Assembly (NCBI RefSeq): GCF_020832045.1
Contig: NZ_JAFIFK010000031.1
Location: forward strand, 51,023-115,022
Length of the DNA: 64,000 bases
DNA from: Halomonas sp.
Lineage (GTDB): Bacteria > Pseudomonadota > Gammaproteobacteria > Pseudomonadales > Halomonadaceae
Reading direction: 5' to 3'
Shown: piece after piece, positions 21,054 through 30,138 of the stretch
Layout: the number at the start of each line of letters is the position of its first letter
How positions within the stretch are numbered: position 1 is the stretch's first letter
Position numbers and translations under genes: made by a program
Notes under the pieces: model-generated
Databases searched by the model: none
The model's input: only the letters and a program-made list of their open reading frames with translations
What the model was told of the DNA's origin: nothing

Positions 21054-21659
21054 ATGAAACCGACTCGTCTGATTCCCGTGGTTGCCCTCGCTGCCGGCTT
21101 CACCTTCGCCAGTCAGGCAGCACTGGCCTACAGCGCCGGCGATACCTTCGTGCGCGGCGGCGTCGCTCAGTCCGACGTCCGCTCGGATAACGGTCAAGCC
21201 GGTGATGCCGATTTCGATCTCGGCACCGCTCGCGGCTTCACCTTCGGCGCAGGCCATCTGCTCACCGACAATATCGGTATCGAATTGAACAGCTCCGAGA
21301 AGTTCGAACACGATATCGCTCTGGGTGGCGCCGATCTCGGCACCGTCGATCGCATGCCGGTGAACCTGCTGGTCAACTACTATCCGCTGGGCGGCTTCGA
21401 TTCACGCGTGCAGCCTTACCTCGGCGCGGGTCTCAACTACACCCGTTTCTCCGGTGAGCCCGAGGGCGTCAATGCGCGTCGCTCCTACGGCGCCGTGGGT
21501 CAGGTGGGGATCGATCTGGCCGTGACCGACAACTTCATGCTCAACGGCTTCGCCAACTACGCCGATGTCGATGCACGGCTCTCTGGCGATGATGGAGCCA
21601 TCGGTACCGTAAAAGTGGATCCGATGACCATTGGCGGCGGCGTCACGTTCCGCTTCTAA
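21054..21659 (+). CDS. OmpW-family outer membrane protein (copy 1)
   Basis: Outer-membrane eight-stranded barrel precursor of 201 residues. A signal peptide (MKPTRLIPVVALAAGFTFASQAALA) precedes a mature N-terminus YSAGDTFVRGGVAQ. The OmpW hallmarks are present: NYYPLGGFDSRVQPYLGAGLNYT and a terminal aromatic, GGGVTFRF. AGGAGG lies eight bases before the ATG. OmpW proteins form narrow hydrophobic channels and often respond to salt and oxygen; this copy is rich in Asp/Glu loops, as expected of a halophile. The 260-bp upstream gap has no other gene. Confidence 0.9.
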   Translation: MKPTRLIPVVALAAGFTFASQAALAYSAGDTFVRGGVAQSDVRSDNGQAGDADFDLGTARGFTFGAGHLLTDNIGIELNSSEKFEHDIALGGADLGTVDRMPVNLLVNYYPLGGFDSRVQPYLGAGLNYTRFSGEPEGVNARRSYGAVGQVGIDLAVTDNFMLNGFANYADVDARLSGDDGAIGTVKVDPMTIGGGVTFRF

Positions 21660-21679
21660 GCGAACCTGACGGATATACT

Positions 21680-21706
21680 ACGCCGGGCCATGAGCCCGGC
21701 GTTTTT
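21680..21706 (+). terminator. Terminator of ompW copy 1
   Basis: ACGCCGGGC-CATGA-GCCCGGCGT followed by TTTTC; a perfect stem directly after the gene. Confidence 0.9.
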
Positions 21707-21866
21707 CGTTGCTGAGAGCACAAGCCATTAACCAATATATGAAATGCTCTTTTGTTTCAGATAAAACTATTGCCTTGGGTCAAGAATCAACTCTCAGACG
21801 CTGAGTAGACTGCATTCGTTCGATAGCAGCCCCACGCTGCCCCTTTGAAACGACAGGAGTCGACCC

Positions 21867-22499
21867 ATGCGCAAGCACGCTCTTCCCACGCTCGTTACTG
21901 CCGGTCTCGCTGCCACCGCCCTTCTGGCCAGCAGCCAGGCGCTCGCCTACAACCAAGGCGACTTCATCACCCGCGTGGGCGTTGCCCATGTCGACCCCAA
22001 GAGCGACAACGGCAGCCTGGCTGACGGCGCCATTGATGTCGATGTACGCAGCGACACCAACCTGGGCTTTACCCTTGGCTACCTGTTCCACGACAACTTC
22101 GGCGTCGAGCTGCTGGCCGCACTTCCGTTCAAGCACGACATTCACCTTGATGGCGAGAATGCTGCATCGACCAAGCATCTGCCGCCCACACTGACCGTTC
22201 AGTATTACCCGCTGGGCGGCACAGGCTCGCAGGTACAGCCCTATGCCGGTATCGGCCTCAACTACACGCATTTCTTCAGCGAAGAGATTGCCATCGATGG
22301 CGTCGATCTGGACTTGAGTAGCTCGTGGGGCCTGGCCGGCCAGCTAGGTCTCGACGTGCGGCTGGATGACAATTGGGGCCTCAACGCCTCCGCGTGGTAT
22401 ATCGACATCGATACCGACGCCAGCTTGAACGGCACGGATGTGGGCAAGGTCAGCATCGACCCCTGGGTCTTCATGGCCGGCATCAGCTATCGCTTCTGA
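21867..22499 (+). CDS. OmpW-family outer membrane protein (copy 2)
   Basis: A second OmpW-type barrel precursor of 210 residues. It has a signal peptide (MRKHALPTLVTAGLAATALLASSQALA), the YYPLGG-SQVQPYAGIGLNYT block and a C-terminal FMAGISYRF. It shares the overall plan with the preceding gene but differs through most loops, so the duplication is not recent. It has its own ribosome site (AGGAG) and is separated by the terminator of copy 1, so the two are probably expressed independently. Confidence 0.9.
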   Translation: MRKHALPTLVTAGLAATALLASSQALAYNQGDFITRVGVAHVDPKSDNGSLADGAIDVDVRSDTNLGFTLGYLFHDNFGVELLAALPFKHDIHLDGENAASTKHLPPTLTVQYYPLGGTGSQVQPYAGIGLNYTHFFSEEIAIDGVDLDLSSSWGLAGQLGLDVRLDDNWGLNASAWYIDIDTDASLNGTDVGKVSIDPWVFMAGISYRF

Positions 22500-22514
22500 G
22501 ACATCCGTTAATAG

Positions 22515-22553
22515 CGCAATGAGGCCCATCGTCACTCGGAGGGCCTCATTGCG
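22515..22553. terminator. Hairpin between convergent genes
   Basis: CGCAATGAGGCCC and its exact complement GGGCCTCATTGCG enclose a 13-base loop. The long perfect stem sits between ompW copy 2 and the YqcC-like gene. No U-tract on either side, so it could be a terminator or an RNA-stabilising end. Confidence 0.55.
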
Positions 22554-22572
22554 TTCGAACCATAGCTTCCCT

Positions 22573-22905
22573 TCAATTCTCGGTGACCAGGCGGTCGATC
22601 TCCTCCACGGCCTTGCACAGCAGCAAACGGTCGGTGGCACGGGCTCCCTGCTGGGCCAGGAAGGTATCGAGCACCGGGGCCACGTCGCACTTCTCCGGCA
22701 GTGGTGCTTCTGCGTCAATCAGCGCATCGAGCCTGGCGATGAATACGTAGCGCAGCCACTGCGGCAGCTCCATGGTGTCGATACAAAAAGGCTGCCGACT
22801 TTCATAGGCTTCGGGCTTCGGTTCGTTCATGCGCCACATATTGGTGGCTTTCATGGTGGCCTCAAGACGACGCAGGGCGACATCGAGTTCCTGGTGAACG
22901 GTCAT
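22573..22905 (-). CDS. YqcC-family protein (DUF446)
   Basis: A 110-residue soluble protein matching the YqcC family, with LPQWLRYVFIARLDALI and the C-terminal helical stretch. Family function is unknown. The ATG at 22905 (MTVHQELDVALRRLE) fits the family start; an in-frame ATG ten codons upstream is possible and neither has a strong ribosome site. Confidence 0.8.
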   Translation of the reverse strand: MTVHQELDVALRRLEATMKATNMWRMNEPKPEAYESRQPFCIDTMELPQWLRYVFIARLDALIDAEAPLPEKCDVAPVLDTFLAQQGARATDRLLLCKAVEEIDRLVTEN

Positions 22906-23149
22906 GTCAGGTTCCGGCAGTGCATTTCTCCTCATTATCCAGCCAGCCGCCCCACCTGGCCAGCCGCACTGTTCACAGTTTCGCTGCAAGAGCCTGTGGA
23001 TAAGCTATGGAAAGCCGCCTGGGTAGCAGAGAACCCGGGCCTATGCCAGGCGCGGTCATTTATTGATCAATCGGCGAGATTCCCCGCCCGCAGGTGGCTG
23101 ACAACGGACCGTTCTCCACGGTAGAGTGCACGCACGAAAGGGAGCCCCC

Positions 23150-24181
23150 ATGCAGCCGATACATACGCTTCACGATTTCTTCGTTCGAACCGGTGCCGAC
23201 GTCCGTCTTTACCACATGGGCCGCCGGGTCGAACCCTGCACACTGGAGACTCTGGCCAGCCTGGAGCAGGAGGCGTCTGCGTGGCCGTTTCCCTGGCAGG
23301 GACAGGCGCGCCTGGGCATCGTCTTTCGCCTCGGCGATCTCGTCGACCCCCTGATCTGGTTTCTCGCACTGCCGCTGGATGAGCAGGGCCAGCTCGTACC
23401 GGCACCCCGTGATGCCTTCCTGCAGCGCCTGCTGGTCACACTGGGGCAAAACGTGGAACGGGTCGGGCGTGAACTCGACGACCAGGGCAAGATCGACAAC
23501 CTGATGCAAGACAATCCACTGGCCTTCACGCCATCACTCCCCTTCCAGGCCATGCTGCATGCTCGTGCCACCTGGGATATCGGCTTGCCGGCAAGCTCTC
23601 ACCTGGAGCCCGTGGAAGCCTATCTCAGCGGTCAGCAGCAGGTGGACTGGCAGTTCCTGGGCCTCCAGGGCTTGGCCGACTTCGCCGTGCGTCTCGAAGA
23701 AGAATCCAGCCAGGCACTGGCCGAGACGCTGCCCCGCCTGCCCGCCGAAGTACTGGTGTCACTATGCTACTGCCTTGAACATGTGACGATTCCCGATAAC
23801 CTTGCAGCGGCCCTGCGCGACCGAGGGGAACAAGCGGCAGAGGCGGGCCAACTGGAGGCCCTGTGCGCCTGTGTACGTGCCCTCGGTGGCGCTGACCAAG
23901 CGATCGCAGGCGTCTGGTACGATGCACTGCTCGAAGATCCCGCGGCCTGCAGGCCCGATCTGCTGGCCGCCATGGCCGCGCGAGGTTGGTCGCACCTGGA
24001 GGATGGCGAACGCTTGCCGCGATTTCTGACGCGTTTGGCTCAGCAGCCCGAGGCGGATTTTGCCGCCGCGGCCCGCGACCTGGCACTGGTGCCACGGCTG
24101 CGCTTGCCGGTCCTGATGGTGCTGCGTGAAGCGCGCAGAGACACTCCCATCGGTCTGCGTCTGGCCGCACTGGGCCAATGA
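23150..24181 (+). CDS. DUF3549-like protein
   Basis: A 343-residue cytoplasmic protein that from memory resembles the DUF3549 family of gammaproteobacteria. The N-terminus reads IHTLHDFFVRTGADVRLYHMGRRV. The C-terminal half is alanine/leucine-rich and helical (HEAT-like in appearance). Function unknown. AAAGGGAG precedes the ATG. It ends 21 bp before the rimB-like gene and may be co-transcribed with rimB-rimK. Confidence 0.75.
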   Translation: MQPIHTLHDFFVRTGADVRLYHMGRRVEPCTLETLASLEQEASAWPFPWQGQARLGIVFRLGDLVDPLIWFLALPLDEQGQLVPAPRDAFLQRLLVTLGQNVERVGRELDDQGKIDNLMQDNPLAFTPSLPFQAMLHARATWDIGLPASSHLEPVEAYLSGQQQVDWQFLGLQGLADFAVRLEEESSQALAETLPRLPAEVLVSLCYCLEHVTIPDNLAAALRDRGEQAAEAGQLEALCACVRALGGADQAIAGVWYDALLEDPAACRPDLLAAMAARGWSHLEDGERLPRFLTRLAQQPEADFAAAARDLALVPRLRLPVLMVLREARRDTPIGLRLAALGQ

Positions 24182-24202
24182 TTGATAGCTGGAAATAACA
24201 CC

Positions 24203-24640
24203 ATGAAGGAACTGCCCTATACTCCGAAGGCTGTCATCGGACGCCTCGAGATGATCACTCTGCCGACGATAGGCATCACCGTTTGCGCCAAGATCGATAC
24301 CGGGGCCTACACCTCGGCCCTGCACGCAGAGGATATCGAGATCTACGAAGAGGAGGGGCATCTATGGGTCAGTTTCACTACCCGCAGCGGTGGGCAGGAG
24401 TCACCCCCGCACGCCCATCGCACTCACCTTCATGATCGTCGTAGAGTGACGAGCTCCAACGGCCACAAGGAGTGGCGTTACGTCATTCGAACGCCCATGA
24501 AGCTGGGCGATCTCGACATGATGGTGGAATTCACCCTGACCGACCGCAGTGACATGCGCTACCCCATGCTGCTTGGCCGCCGCGCCCTGCGCCGCCTGCT
24601 GGTGGCGCCCGGCGTTACCTTCCTGCATGGCGAACCCTGA
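24203..24640 (+). CDS. rimB: RimB-like retropepsin-fold protease
   Basis: A 145-residue protein of the ATP-dependent zinc protease/RimB family. The aspartic-protease-like motif [14 protein letters not shown] (Asp32-Thr-Gly) is near the N-terminus, and the [10 protein letters not shown] segment of the family is near the end. In Pseudomonas the RimABK system modifies ribosomal protein S6, with RimB as the protease that trims the tail added by RimK. Direct adjacency to rimK (29 bp) supports that role; no rimA is in the window. ATG chosen over an upstream TTG. Confidence 0.85.
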   Translation: MKELPYTPKAVIGRLEMITLPTIGITVCAKIDTGAYTSALHAEDIEIYEEEGHLWVSFTTRSGGQESPPHAHRTHLHDRRRVTSSNGHKEWRYVIRTPMKLGDLDMMVEFTLTDRSDMRYPMLLGRRALRRLLVAPGVTFLHGEP

Positions 24641-24669
24641 CCACCCGGCCCTACGACCCGGAGCCCAAG

Positions 24670-25578
24670 ATGCAAATCGCGCTGCTGTCTCGCAATCGCA
24701 ATCTCTACTCCACGCGCCGCCTGGTGGAGGCCGCCGAACAGCGCGGCCACAAGGCACGGGTGATCGACACCCTGCGCTGCTACATGAGCATCGCCGCGCA
24801 TCACCCCTCGATTCACTACAAGGGAGAGGAGATCGAACGGTTCGATGCGGTCATCCCGCGTATCGGCGCGTCGGTGACCTTCTACGGCTGCGCGGTGCTG
24901 CGCCAGTTCGAGATGATGGGTACCTACGTTCTCAATGACTCGGTTGCCATTACCCGTTCGCGTGACAAGTTGCGTTCGCTGCAGCTGCTGTCGCGCAAAG
25001 GGCTGGGGTTGCCGATCACCGGATTCGCCCACTCGCCGGACGACATTCCCGACCTGATCACCATGGTCAAGGGCGCCCCGCTGGTGATCAAGCTGCTGGA
25101 AGGTACCCAGGGCATCGGCGTGGTACTGGCCGAAACCAACCAGGCCGCCGAGTCGGTGATTCAGGCCTTCATGGGCATGAAGGCCAACATCATGGTCCAG
25201 GAGTACATCAAGGAGGCCCGCGGGGCCGATATCCGCTGTTTCGTCATCGGCGACAAGGTCGTTGCCTCGATGAAACGCCAAGCGGCAGAGGGCGAATTTC
25301 GCTCGAACTTGCACCGCGGCGGCACTGCCAGCCTGATCCGTATCACGCCGGAAGAGCGCTCTACGGCAATCCGGGCGGCCCGGGCGATGGGGCTTCAAGT
25401 GGCAGGTGTCGATCTGCTGCGTGCCAATCATGGCCCCGTGATCATGGAAGTCAATTCTTCGCCGGGCTTGCAGGGGATCGAAACGGCGACCGGCAAGGAT
25501 ATCGCCGGGTTGATCATCGAGCACATCGAGAAGAATGCCACTTCGTCGCGCAAGGCACCGCCTAAGCCCAAGGGGTAA
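24670..25578 (+). CDS. rimK: Ribosomal protein S6--L-glutamate ligase
   Basis: ATP-grasp ligase of 302 residues that adds glutamates to the C-terminus of ribosomal protein S6. The N-terminal domain begins [27 protein letters not shown]. The ATP-grasp core shows [34 protein letters not shown] and the metal-binding [13 protein letters not shown]. Length is the same as E. coli RimK. The short lysine/proline tail ([11 protein letters not shown]) is variable in the family. Confidence 0.95.
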   Translation: MQIALLSRNRNLYSTRRLVEAAEQRGHKARVIDTLRCYMSIAAHHPSIHYKGEEIERFDAVIPRIGASVTFYGCAVLRQFEMMGTYVLNDSVAITRSRDKLRSLQLLSRKGLGLPITGFAHSPDDIPDLITMVKGAPLVIKLLEGTQGIGVVLAETNQAAESVIQAFMGMKANIMVQEYIKEARGADIRCFVIGDKVVASMKRQAAEGEFRSNLHRGGTASLIRITPEERSTAIRAARAMGLQVAGVDLLRANHGPVIMEVNSSPGLQGIETATGKDIAGLIIEHIEKNATSSRKAPPKPKG

Positions 25579-25688
25579 TTGCACGAAAAGCGCCCGAATT
25601 TGTAGAAAGGCTACTTATTTCGTCTGCGGGGGTAGCAAAACAGTGTTTCCCCCGCCACAATCTGCGTCACCGGAGGAGGTGACCGCAC

Positions 25689-26132
25689 ATGTTTCTCGAC
25701 AATCGCCAAGTGGCGATGGACAGCGTATTGGAAGCGCTGGCAGACAGCATCGACTATTTCCAGGACAACTTCGAGCGCCTGCGCCCTTCCCTGCGTGAAA
25801 CGCTCAAGCCCCACTACGAATCACGCATCAAGGCCCTGCAAAAGCTCCGGGAACTGGCCATGCGCCACCTGAAGCTGCTTCCTCGGGATGCCGACGTCGA
25901 GCGTGACGACTACATGTGGCTGTGGAGTCGTCTGAAGAGCTTTGTCGGCAATGAAAGCCAGGTCGTCATCGGTGAGCTGCTCGAGCAGGAGCGGGTGCTG
26001 ATGCAGGCACTGGCAACACTCTATACCCACCCCCTGCCCAATCCGCTCGAGCCGGTAGTCGAGCAGTGCTGGAAGGAGTGCCGGGCTCTGATTCGCGAAC
26101 TGTACCGATTGCAGCAGGAACGCCGTCGCTGA
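25689..26132 (+). CDS. Helical hypothetical protein
   Basis: A 147-residue protein, predicted all-helical, with no motif I recognise. It has regularly spaced charged residues (ERLRPSLRETLKPHYESRIKALQKLRELAMRHLK), giving a ferritin-like or four-helix bundle look without clear metal ligands. GGAGGAGGTGA before the ATG is a near-perfect ribosome site, arguing for efficient expression. Convergent with sanA, with a seven-base gap. Confidence 0.65.
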   Translation: MFLDNRQVAMDSVLEALADSIDYFQDNFERLRPSLRETLKPHYESRIKALQKLRELAMRHLKLLPRDADVERDDYMWLWSRLKSFVGNESQVVIGELLEQERVLMQALATLYTHPLPNPLEPVVEQCWKECRALIRELYRLQQERRR

Positions 26133-26139
26133 CCGAGCG

Positions 26140-26856
26140 TCAATCGAAATCCAGGTCGGGCTCCAGGTCGAGCAGCTGACGCCAGGCTGGCGGAACGATC
26201 TGCAGCGGTTCCAGCGGCCCCAGGAAGTAGGGCTCTCGCCCCCATACGTAAAGGTCGCCCACGGTGGCGGCCCGGGCCATCCACTCTCTTGCCTGCAACC
26301 TCCAAAGACCAGCCACCGGACGAGTGGGGGCACTGCATCCGCGCGCATCGAGACCCAACGCATCGGCAATGAACAGCGCGCGAGGCAGATGCCACCCCTG
26401 GGTGACCAACAGGGCCTGCTCCACACCGAAGACATCCCTGGCCCGCGCCAGGGTATCGAAGGTACTGAAGCCGGCATAGTCGAGGGTCATATCCTCATCG
26501 CGCACGTTTTGGCCGCGCAGCTCTCGCCACATGGTAATGGGTTCGTTGTACTGGCGGGTACGGTTGTCGCCGGAAAGCAGCAGGTGCTCGACTCGCCCCA
26601 GTCTTAGCAAGCGGGAGGCGGCATTGATGCGGGCATCGAAATGCGGGTTGCGCACGCCGCTGCGAGTCCAGTGGGACGTACCGAAGACAATGCCGACACG
26701 CTCCGGGCCGCATAGCGGCAGCTCATGCTCGATACGCGAGTAGGTCTTGCCAAGCACCCACAGATTGGCAGAAACGAACAGCAATACCGCCAGCAGCAGC
26801 AAGGCGCCGAGCGTCATCAAAAGAAACTTGAAGGTTTTCCACAGCAGCGCCTGCAT
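26140..26856 (-). CDS. sanA: SanA/YdcF-like membrane protein (DUF218)
   Basis: A 238-residue protein with one N-terminal membrane helix (about 10-33) and a periplasmic DUF218 domain. The family pattern IVFGTSHWTRSGVRNPHFDARINAA...LLSGDNRT and the later VTQGWHLPRALFIA segment identify SanA-type proteins, which affect envelope permeability (vancomycin exclusion in E. coli). Biochemical activity is not established in the family. Confidence 0.85.
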   Translation of the reverse strand: MQALLWKTFKFLLMTLGALLLLAVLLFVSANLWVLGKTYSRIEHELPLCGPERVGIVFGTSHWTRSGVRNPHFDARINAASRLLRLGRVEHLLLSGDNRTRQYNEPITMWRELRGQNVRDEDMTLDYAGFSTFDTLARARDVFGVEQALLVTQGWHLPRALFIADALGLDARGCSAPTRPVAGLWRLQAREWMARAATVGDLYVWGREPYFLGPLEPLQIVPPAWRQLLDLEPDLDFD

Positions 26857-26881
26857 TCGCCATCACCGGACAGGAAGAAAC

Positions 26882-26914
26882 AAAAGCCCGCGCGTGGCAC
26901 GAAGCTCGGGGCTT
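26882..26914 (-). terminator. Terminator of the suf operon
   Basis: Minus strand: AAGCCC...GGGCTT stem with an extra GAGC/GCGC pairing inside, followed by TTGTTTCTTCC. It begins directly after the sufT stop. Confidence 0.65.
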
Positions 26915-26916
26915 GG

Positions 26917-27489
26917 CTAGAACATTCCCAGTTCCAGCCTGGCCTCGTCACTCATCATCTCACGGCTCCAGGGCGGATCGAAGACTATTTCGGTATGCAC
27001 GCGGCTGATCTGCGGGGCGCCGAGAATCTTGTTGCGTGCGTCGGCGGCAATCACGTCACCCATCCCGCAGCCCGGCGCAGTGAGGGTCATGCGAATGGTG
27101 ACGATGCGCTCACCGCTGATCAACCGCTCGATACGACAGCCGTATACCAGACCCAAGTCGACGATGTTGACCGGAATCTCGGGGTCGAAACAGGTCCGTA
27201 GTTGATCCCATACGAACTGTTCGATCTCCTCCTCACTGGCCTCCTCGGGCAGCGTCGGACGCGGCAGAGGCTCTAGCCCTAGTACATCGAGATTGCTGCC
27301 CTCAATCAGGTAGAGCCTGCCTTCGAAGCCCACGCTGACCGAGCTGCCCTTGGCCTGCATGATGCTGACCTCACTGTCCTCGGGCAGCGTCACGGTCTTG
27401 CCGAAGGGGATCGAGATGGCCTCCACGTCACGCTGCAGGGGCAGCGTCTGGCCCTTGTGCAGGCTTGCTATCTGTTCGATGCTCGACAT
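26917..27489 (-). CDS. sufT: Fe-S assembly protein SufT
   Basis: A 190-residue protein. The C-terminal DUF59/MIP18 domain contains DPEIPVNIVDLGLVYG and TLTAPGCGMG with the conserved cysteine. An N-terminal strand-rich segment precedes it. SufT proteins help deliver or mature Fe-S clusters. The ATG at 27489 is one base beyond the sufS stop (TGA-C-ATG), which fixes the start. Last gene of the suf operon. Confidence 0.92.
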   Translation of the reverse strand: MSSIEQIASLHKGQTLPLQRDVEAISIPFGKTVTLPEDSEVSIMQAKGSSVSVGFEGRLYLIEGSNLDVLGLEPLPRPTLPEEASEEEIEQFVWDQLRTCFDPEIPVNIVDLGLVYGCRIERLISGERIVTIRMTLTAPGCGMGDVIAADARNKILGAPQISRVHTEIVFDPPWSREMMSDEARLELGMF

Positions 27490-27490
27490 G

Positions 27491-28750
27491 TCAGCGCACC
27501 ATTCCAATGACGCGATCCAGTGCCTCGGCGAAGGCGTCGACTTCCTCGAGTGTGTTGTAGGCGGCAAACGATGCCCGGCAGGTGGCCGTCACCCCGAAGT
27601 GTGCCAGCAGCGGCTGAGCACAATGGTTGCCGGTGCGGATGGCCACACCCAACTGGTCGATCAGCAGTGCGATATCCTGGGAGTGAGCGCCTTCGACGAC
27701 GAAGGACAGCACACCGGCCTTGTTCGGCGCCGTGCCCAATATCCGCAGCCCGTCGATGCGGGATACCGCCGCTGTGGCCCGTTCAAGTAGTCCGGCTTCC
27801 CAGTCGCCAATGGCCTCGAGCCCCACACCGTCGACCCAGTCCAGGGCCACGCCTAAAGCGATCACCTCTGCGATAGCCGGCGTGCCCGCCTCGAACTTGT
27901 GGGGAATATCGGCAAAGGTCGTCGGCACATCGAAGGAGACGCTCTTGATCATCTCCCCCCCACCCTGCCAGGGCGGCATCGCCTCGAGCAGTTCCGCCTT
28001 GCCGTAAAGCGCGCCGGCCCCCGTCGGCCCGTACACCTTATGCCCGGAAAAGGCGTAGAAATCGGCATCTATGGCACGCACGTCGACCACCTGGTGCGGC
28101 GTGGCCTGGGCTCCATCGATCAGGATCAGCGCACCCTGCTCGTGGGCAATGGCTGCCATCTCTCGCACCGGATTGATGGTGCCGAAGGCGTTGGAGACGT
28201 GATTCACCGCCACGAGCTTGGTTCGTTCGCTGAAGAGTGAGCGGTAGGCCTGAAGATCGAGCACGCCGCGCTCATCCACCGGAATCACTTTGACCTTGAC
28301 GCCGAGCTGGCTGGCCAGCAGCTGCCAGGGCACGATATTGGAGTGGTGCTCCAACAGCGAAACCAGCACCTCGTCACCTTCCTTCAGGTTGGCGCGCCCC
28401 CAGCTGTTGGCCACCAGATTGATCGCCTCGGTGGTGCCTCGGGTGAACACGATCTCACGCCGGTCCGCCGCATTCAGGAAGCCGCGCACCGTCTCGCGAG
28501 CCGCCTCATAGGCCGCCGTCGCCTCGTCGGCCAGGGTATGCAAGCCACGGTGGATATTGGCGTTGTAGCGGCTGTAGTAATCGCGAAAGGAGTCGATCAC
28601 AGCCCGCGGCGTCTGACTGGTGGCAGCGTTGTCGAAGTAGATCAGCGGCCGGCCATGCACCTGCCGCTCGAGGATCGGAAACTGGGCGCGAATCCCGGCC
28701 ACGTCGAAGACCGGTGCATTGAGCGAACGTTCGGTGGCCAGGTGGTTCAT
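27491..28750 (-). CDS. sufS: Cysteine desulfurase SufS
   Basis: PLP-dependent class V enzyme that takes sulfur from cysteine as a persulfide for cluster assembly. The 419-residue protein begins FDVAGIRAQFPILER. The PLP lysine lies in AFSGHKVYGPTG and the active cysteine is at 377 in RTGNHCAQP. No sufE or sufU is present in the window, so the sulfur acceptor is elsewhere. AGGAG precedes the ATG at 28750; 17 bases separate it from sufD. Confidence 0.95.
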   Translation of the reverse strand: MNHLATERSLNAPVFDVAGIRAQFPILERQVHGRPLIYFDNAATSQTPRAVIDSFRDYYSRYNANIHRGLHTLADEATAAYEAARETVRGFLNAADRREIVFTRGTTEAINLVANSWGRANLKEGDEVLVSLLEHHSNIVPWQLLASQLGVKVKVIPVDERGVLDLQAYRSLFSERTKLVAVNHVSNAFGTINPVREMAAIAHEQGALILIDGAQATPHQVVDVRAIDADFYAFSGHKVYGPTGAGALYGKAELLEAMPPWQGGGEMIKSVSFDVPTTFADIPHKFEAGTPAIAEVIALGVALDWVDGVGLEAIGDWEAGLLERATAAVSRIDGLRILGTAPNKAGVLSFVVEGAHSQDIALLIDQLGVAIRTGNHCAQPLLAHFGVTATCRASFAAYNTLEEVDAFAEALDRVIGMVR

Positions 28751-28767
28751 AGCACGTTCTCCTCGAC

Positions 28768-30138
28768 TCACTCGTCGTGCAGGGCCAGGGACGCTTCCAC
28801 CAGCCCGGCCAGGTTGAAACGCTCCGGCAGCTTGCCGGCCACCGCCAGTTCTACCCGCTCGGAGACCGCATCCAGATCGACCCGATCCAGCACCTCGCCA
28901 GCGAAGGCCAGGGTCAGCAGGCCGCGGGCAGTCTGCAGGTCGATGCCGCGTGTACGTAGAGCGTAGATCGCTTCCTCATCGAGCTGGCCTGTGGTAGTGC
29001 CATGTGAGCATTTGACATCGTCGGCATAAATCTCGAGCTCCGGCTTGGCATCGATCTCGGCGCGGTCGGAGAGCAGCAGATTGGCGTTGCTCTGAAAGCC
29101 CTCGATTTTCTGGCTGTCGCGCTTCACCACCACCTTGCCGTTGAACACGCCACGGGCGCGGTCATCGAGAATGCCCTTGTAGTTCTCGTTGGAGAAGGTC
29201 CGCGGAGCGTTGTGATTGGCTAGGGTATGGTTGTCGATATGCTGACGTCCCTGGCCGTAGAACAGCCCGTAAAAGTTGGCTTCCGCCCCTTCCCCGTTGA
29301 GTTCGCTGATCAGGTCATTGCGCACCAATCCGCCCCCCAGGTTCAGGTTGAACGAGGTGTAGCGGCTGTCGCGAGCCTGCTCGACGTGGATACTGGCCAC
29401 GTGCAGGTCGGCAAGCGGCGCTTCCTGCAGCTTGTAATGGGTCAGAATTGCCCCGCGGTCGAGCATCAGCTCAGCCACCAGGTTGGTGAAGTTGGCTGCC
29501 TCGCTCTCACCGACGTGGTGTTCGACAAGGGTGGCCTGGCTGCGCGAGCCCGCCTCGACCAGGATGCGCGGATGGCTCATCACGGGCTTCGCCCCGCTCC
29601 TGGAAAGGAACTGCAGCAGGATCGGCTTTTCCACCACGCTACCCGGCGCCAGGCGCACCACGGCGCCCTCTTCCATGAACGCGGTATTGAGTGCCGAGAA
29701 CGGCGAGAAGTCGACGCCGGTCAGTCGCCCCAGCGGCCCGCCCACCGCCTCGTGGTTTTCGGCAAGCGCCTGGGAAAGCGGCAGGACGGCTACGCCACTG
29801 GGCAGCTCACCCAAATCGGAAAGCGCAGCCGAGAAGACCCCATCGATGAAGGTCAGTCGATGCGCCTCCAGCGGCAAGGTCAGAGCTGCCGCCGTGGCCG
29901 GCGAGAAATCGGCGCTGTCGGTCAGGGCGAAATCCCCACGCGCGATGGCGCGCACGTCGGTGTACTTCCACGCCTCGTCACGCCGTGTGGGAAAGCCGAG
30001 GGCTTCGAATCGGGCGGCTCCGGCCTGGCGACGCGCGGCAATCCAACTCGGCTCACGCCCTTGAGATCGATCGCGCTCAGCGCAGCGCTCCTTGAGTCGC
30101 TCTAGAAAGCGGGACACTTCACTGTGAACGTCACTCAT
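28768..30138 (-). CDS. sufD: Fe-S scaffold protein SufD
   Basis: A 456-residue beta-helical component of the SufBC2D scaffold. The conserved C-terminal region HNAPRTFSNENYKGILDDRARGVFNGKV and ADDVKCSHGTTTGQLDEEAIYALRTRG identify it; the histidine in KCSHG is the cluster-related residue. Its ATG overlaps the sufC stop (ATGA), which decides the start over a longer reading 24 bases upstream. Confidence 0.95.
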   Translation of the reverse strand: MSDVHSEVSRFLERLKERCAERDRSQGREPSWIAARRQAGAARFEALGFPTRRDEAWKYTDVRAIARGDFALTDSADFSPATAAALTLPLEAHRLTFIDGVFSAALSDLGELPSGVAVLPLSQALAENHEAVGGPLGRLTGVDFSPFSALNTAFMEEGAVVRLAPGSVVEKPILLQFLSRSGAKPVMSHPRILVEAGSRSQATLVEHHVGESEAANFTNLVAELMLDRGAILTHYKLQEAPLADLHVASIHVEQARDSRYTSFNLNLGGGLVRNDLISELNGEGAEANFYGLFYGQGRQHIDNHTLANHNAPRTFSNENYKGILDDRARGVFNGKVVVKRDSQKIEGFQSNANLLLSDRAEIDAKPELEIYADDVKCSHGTTTGQLDEEAIYALRTRGIDLQTARGLLTLAFAGEVLDRVDLDAVSERVELAVAGKLPERFNLAGLVEASLALHDE

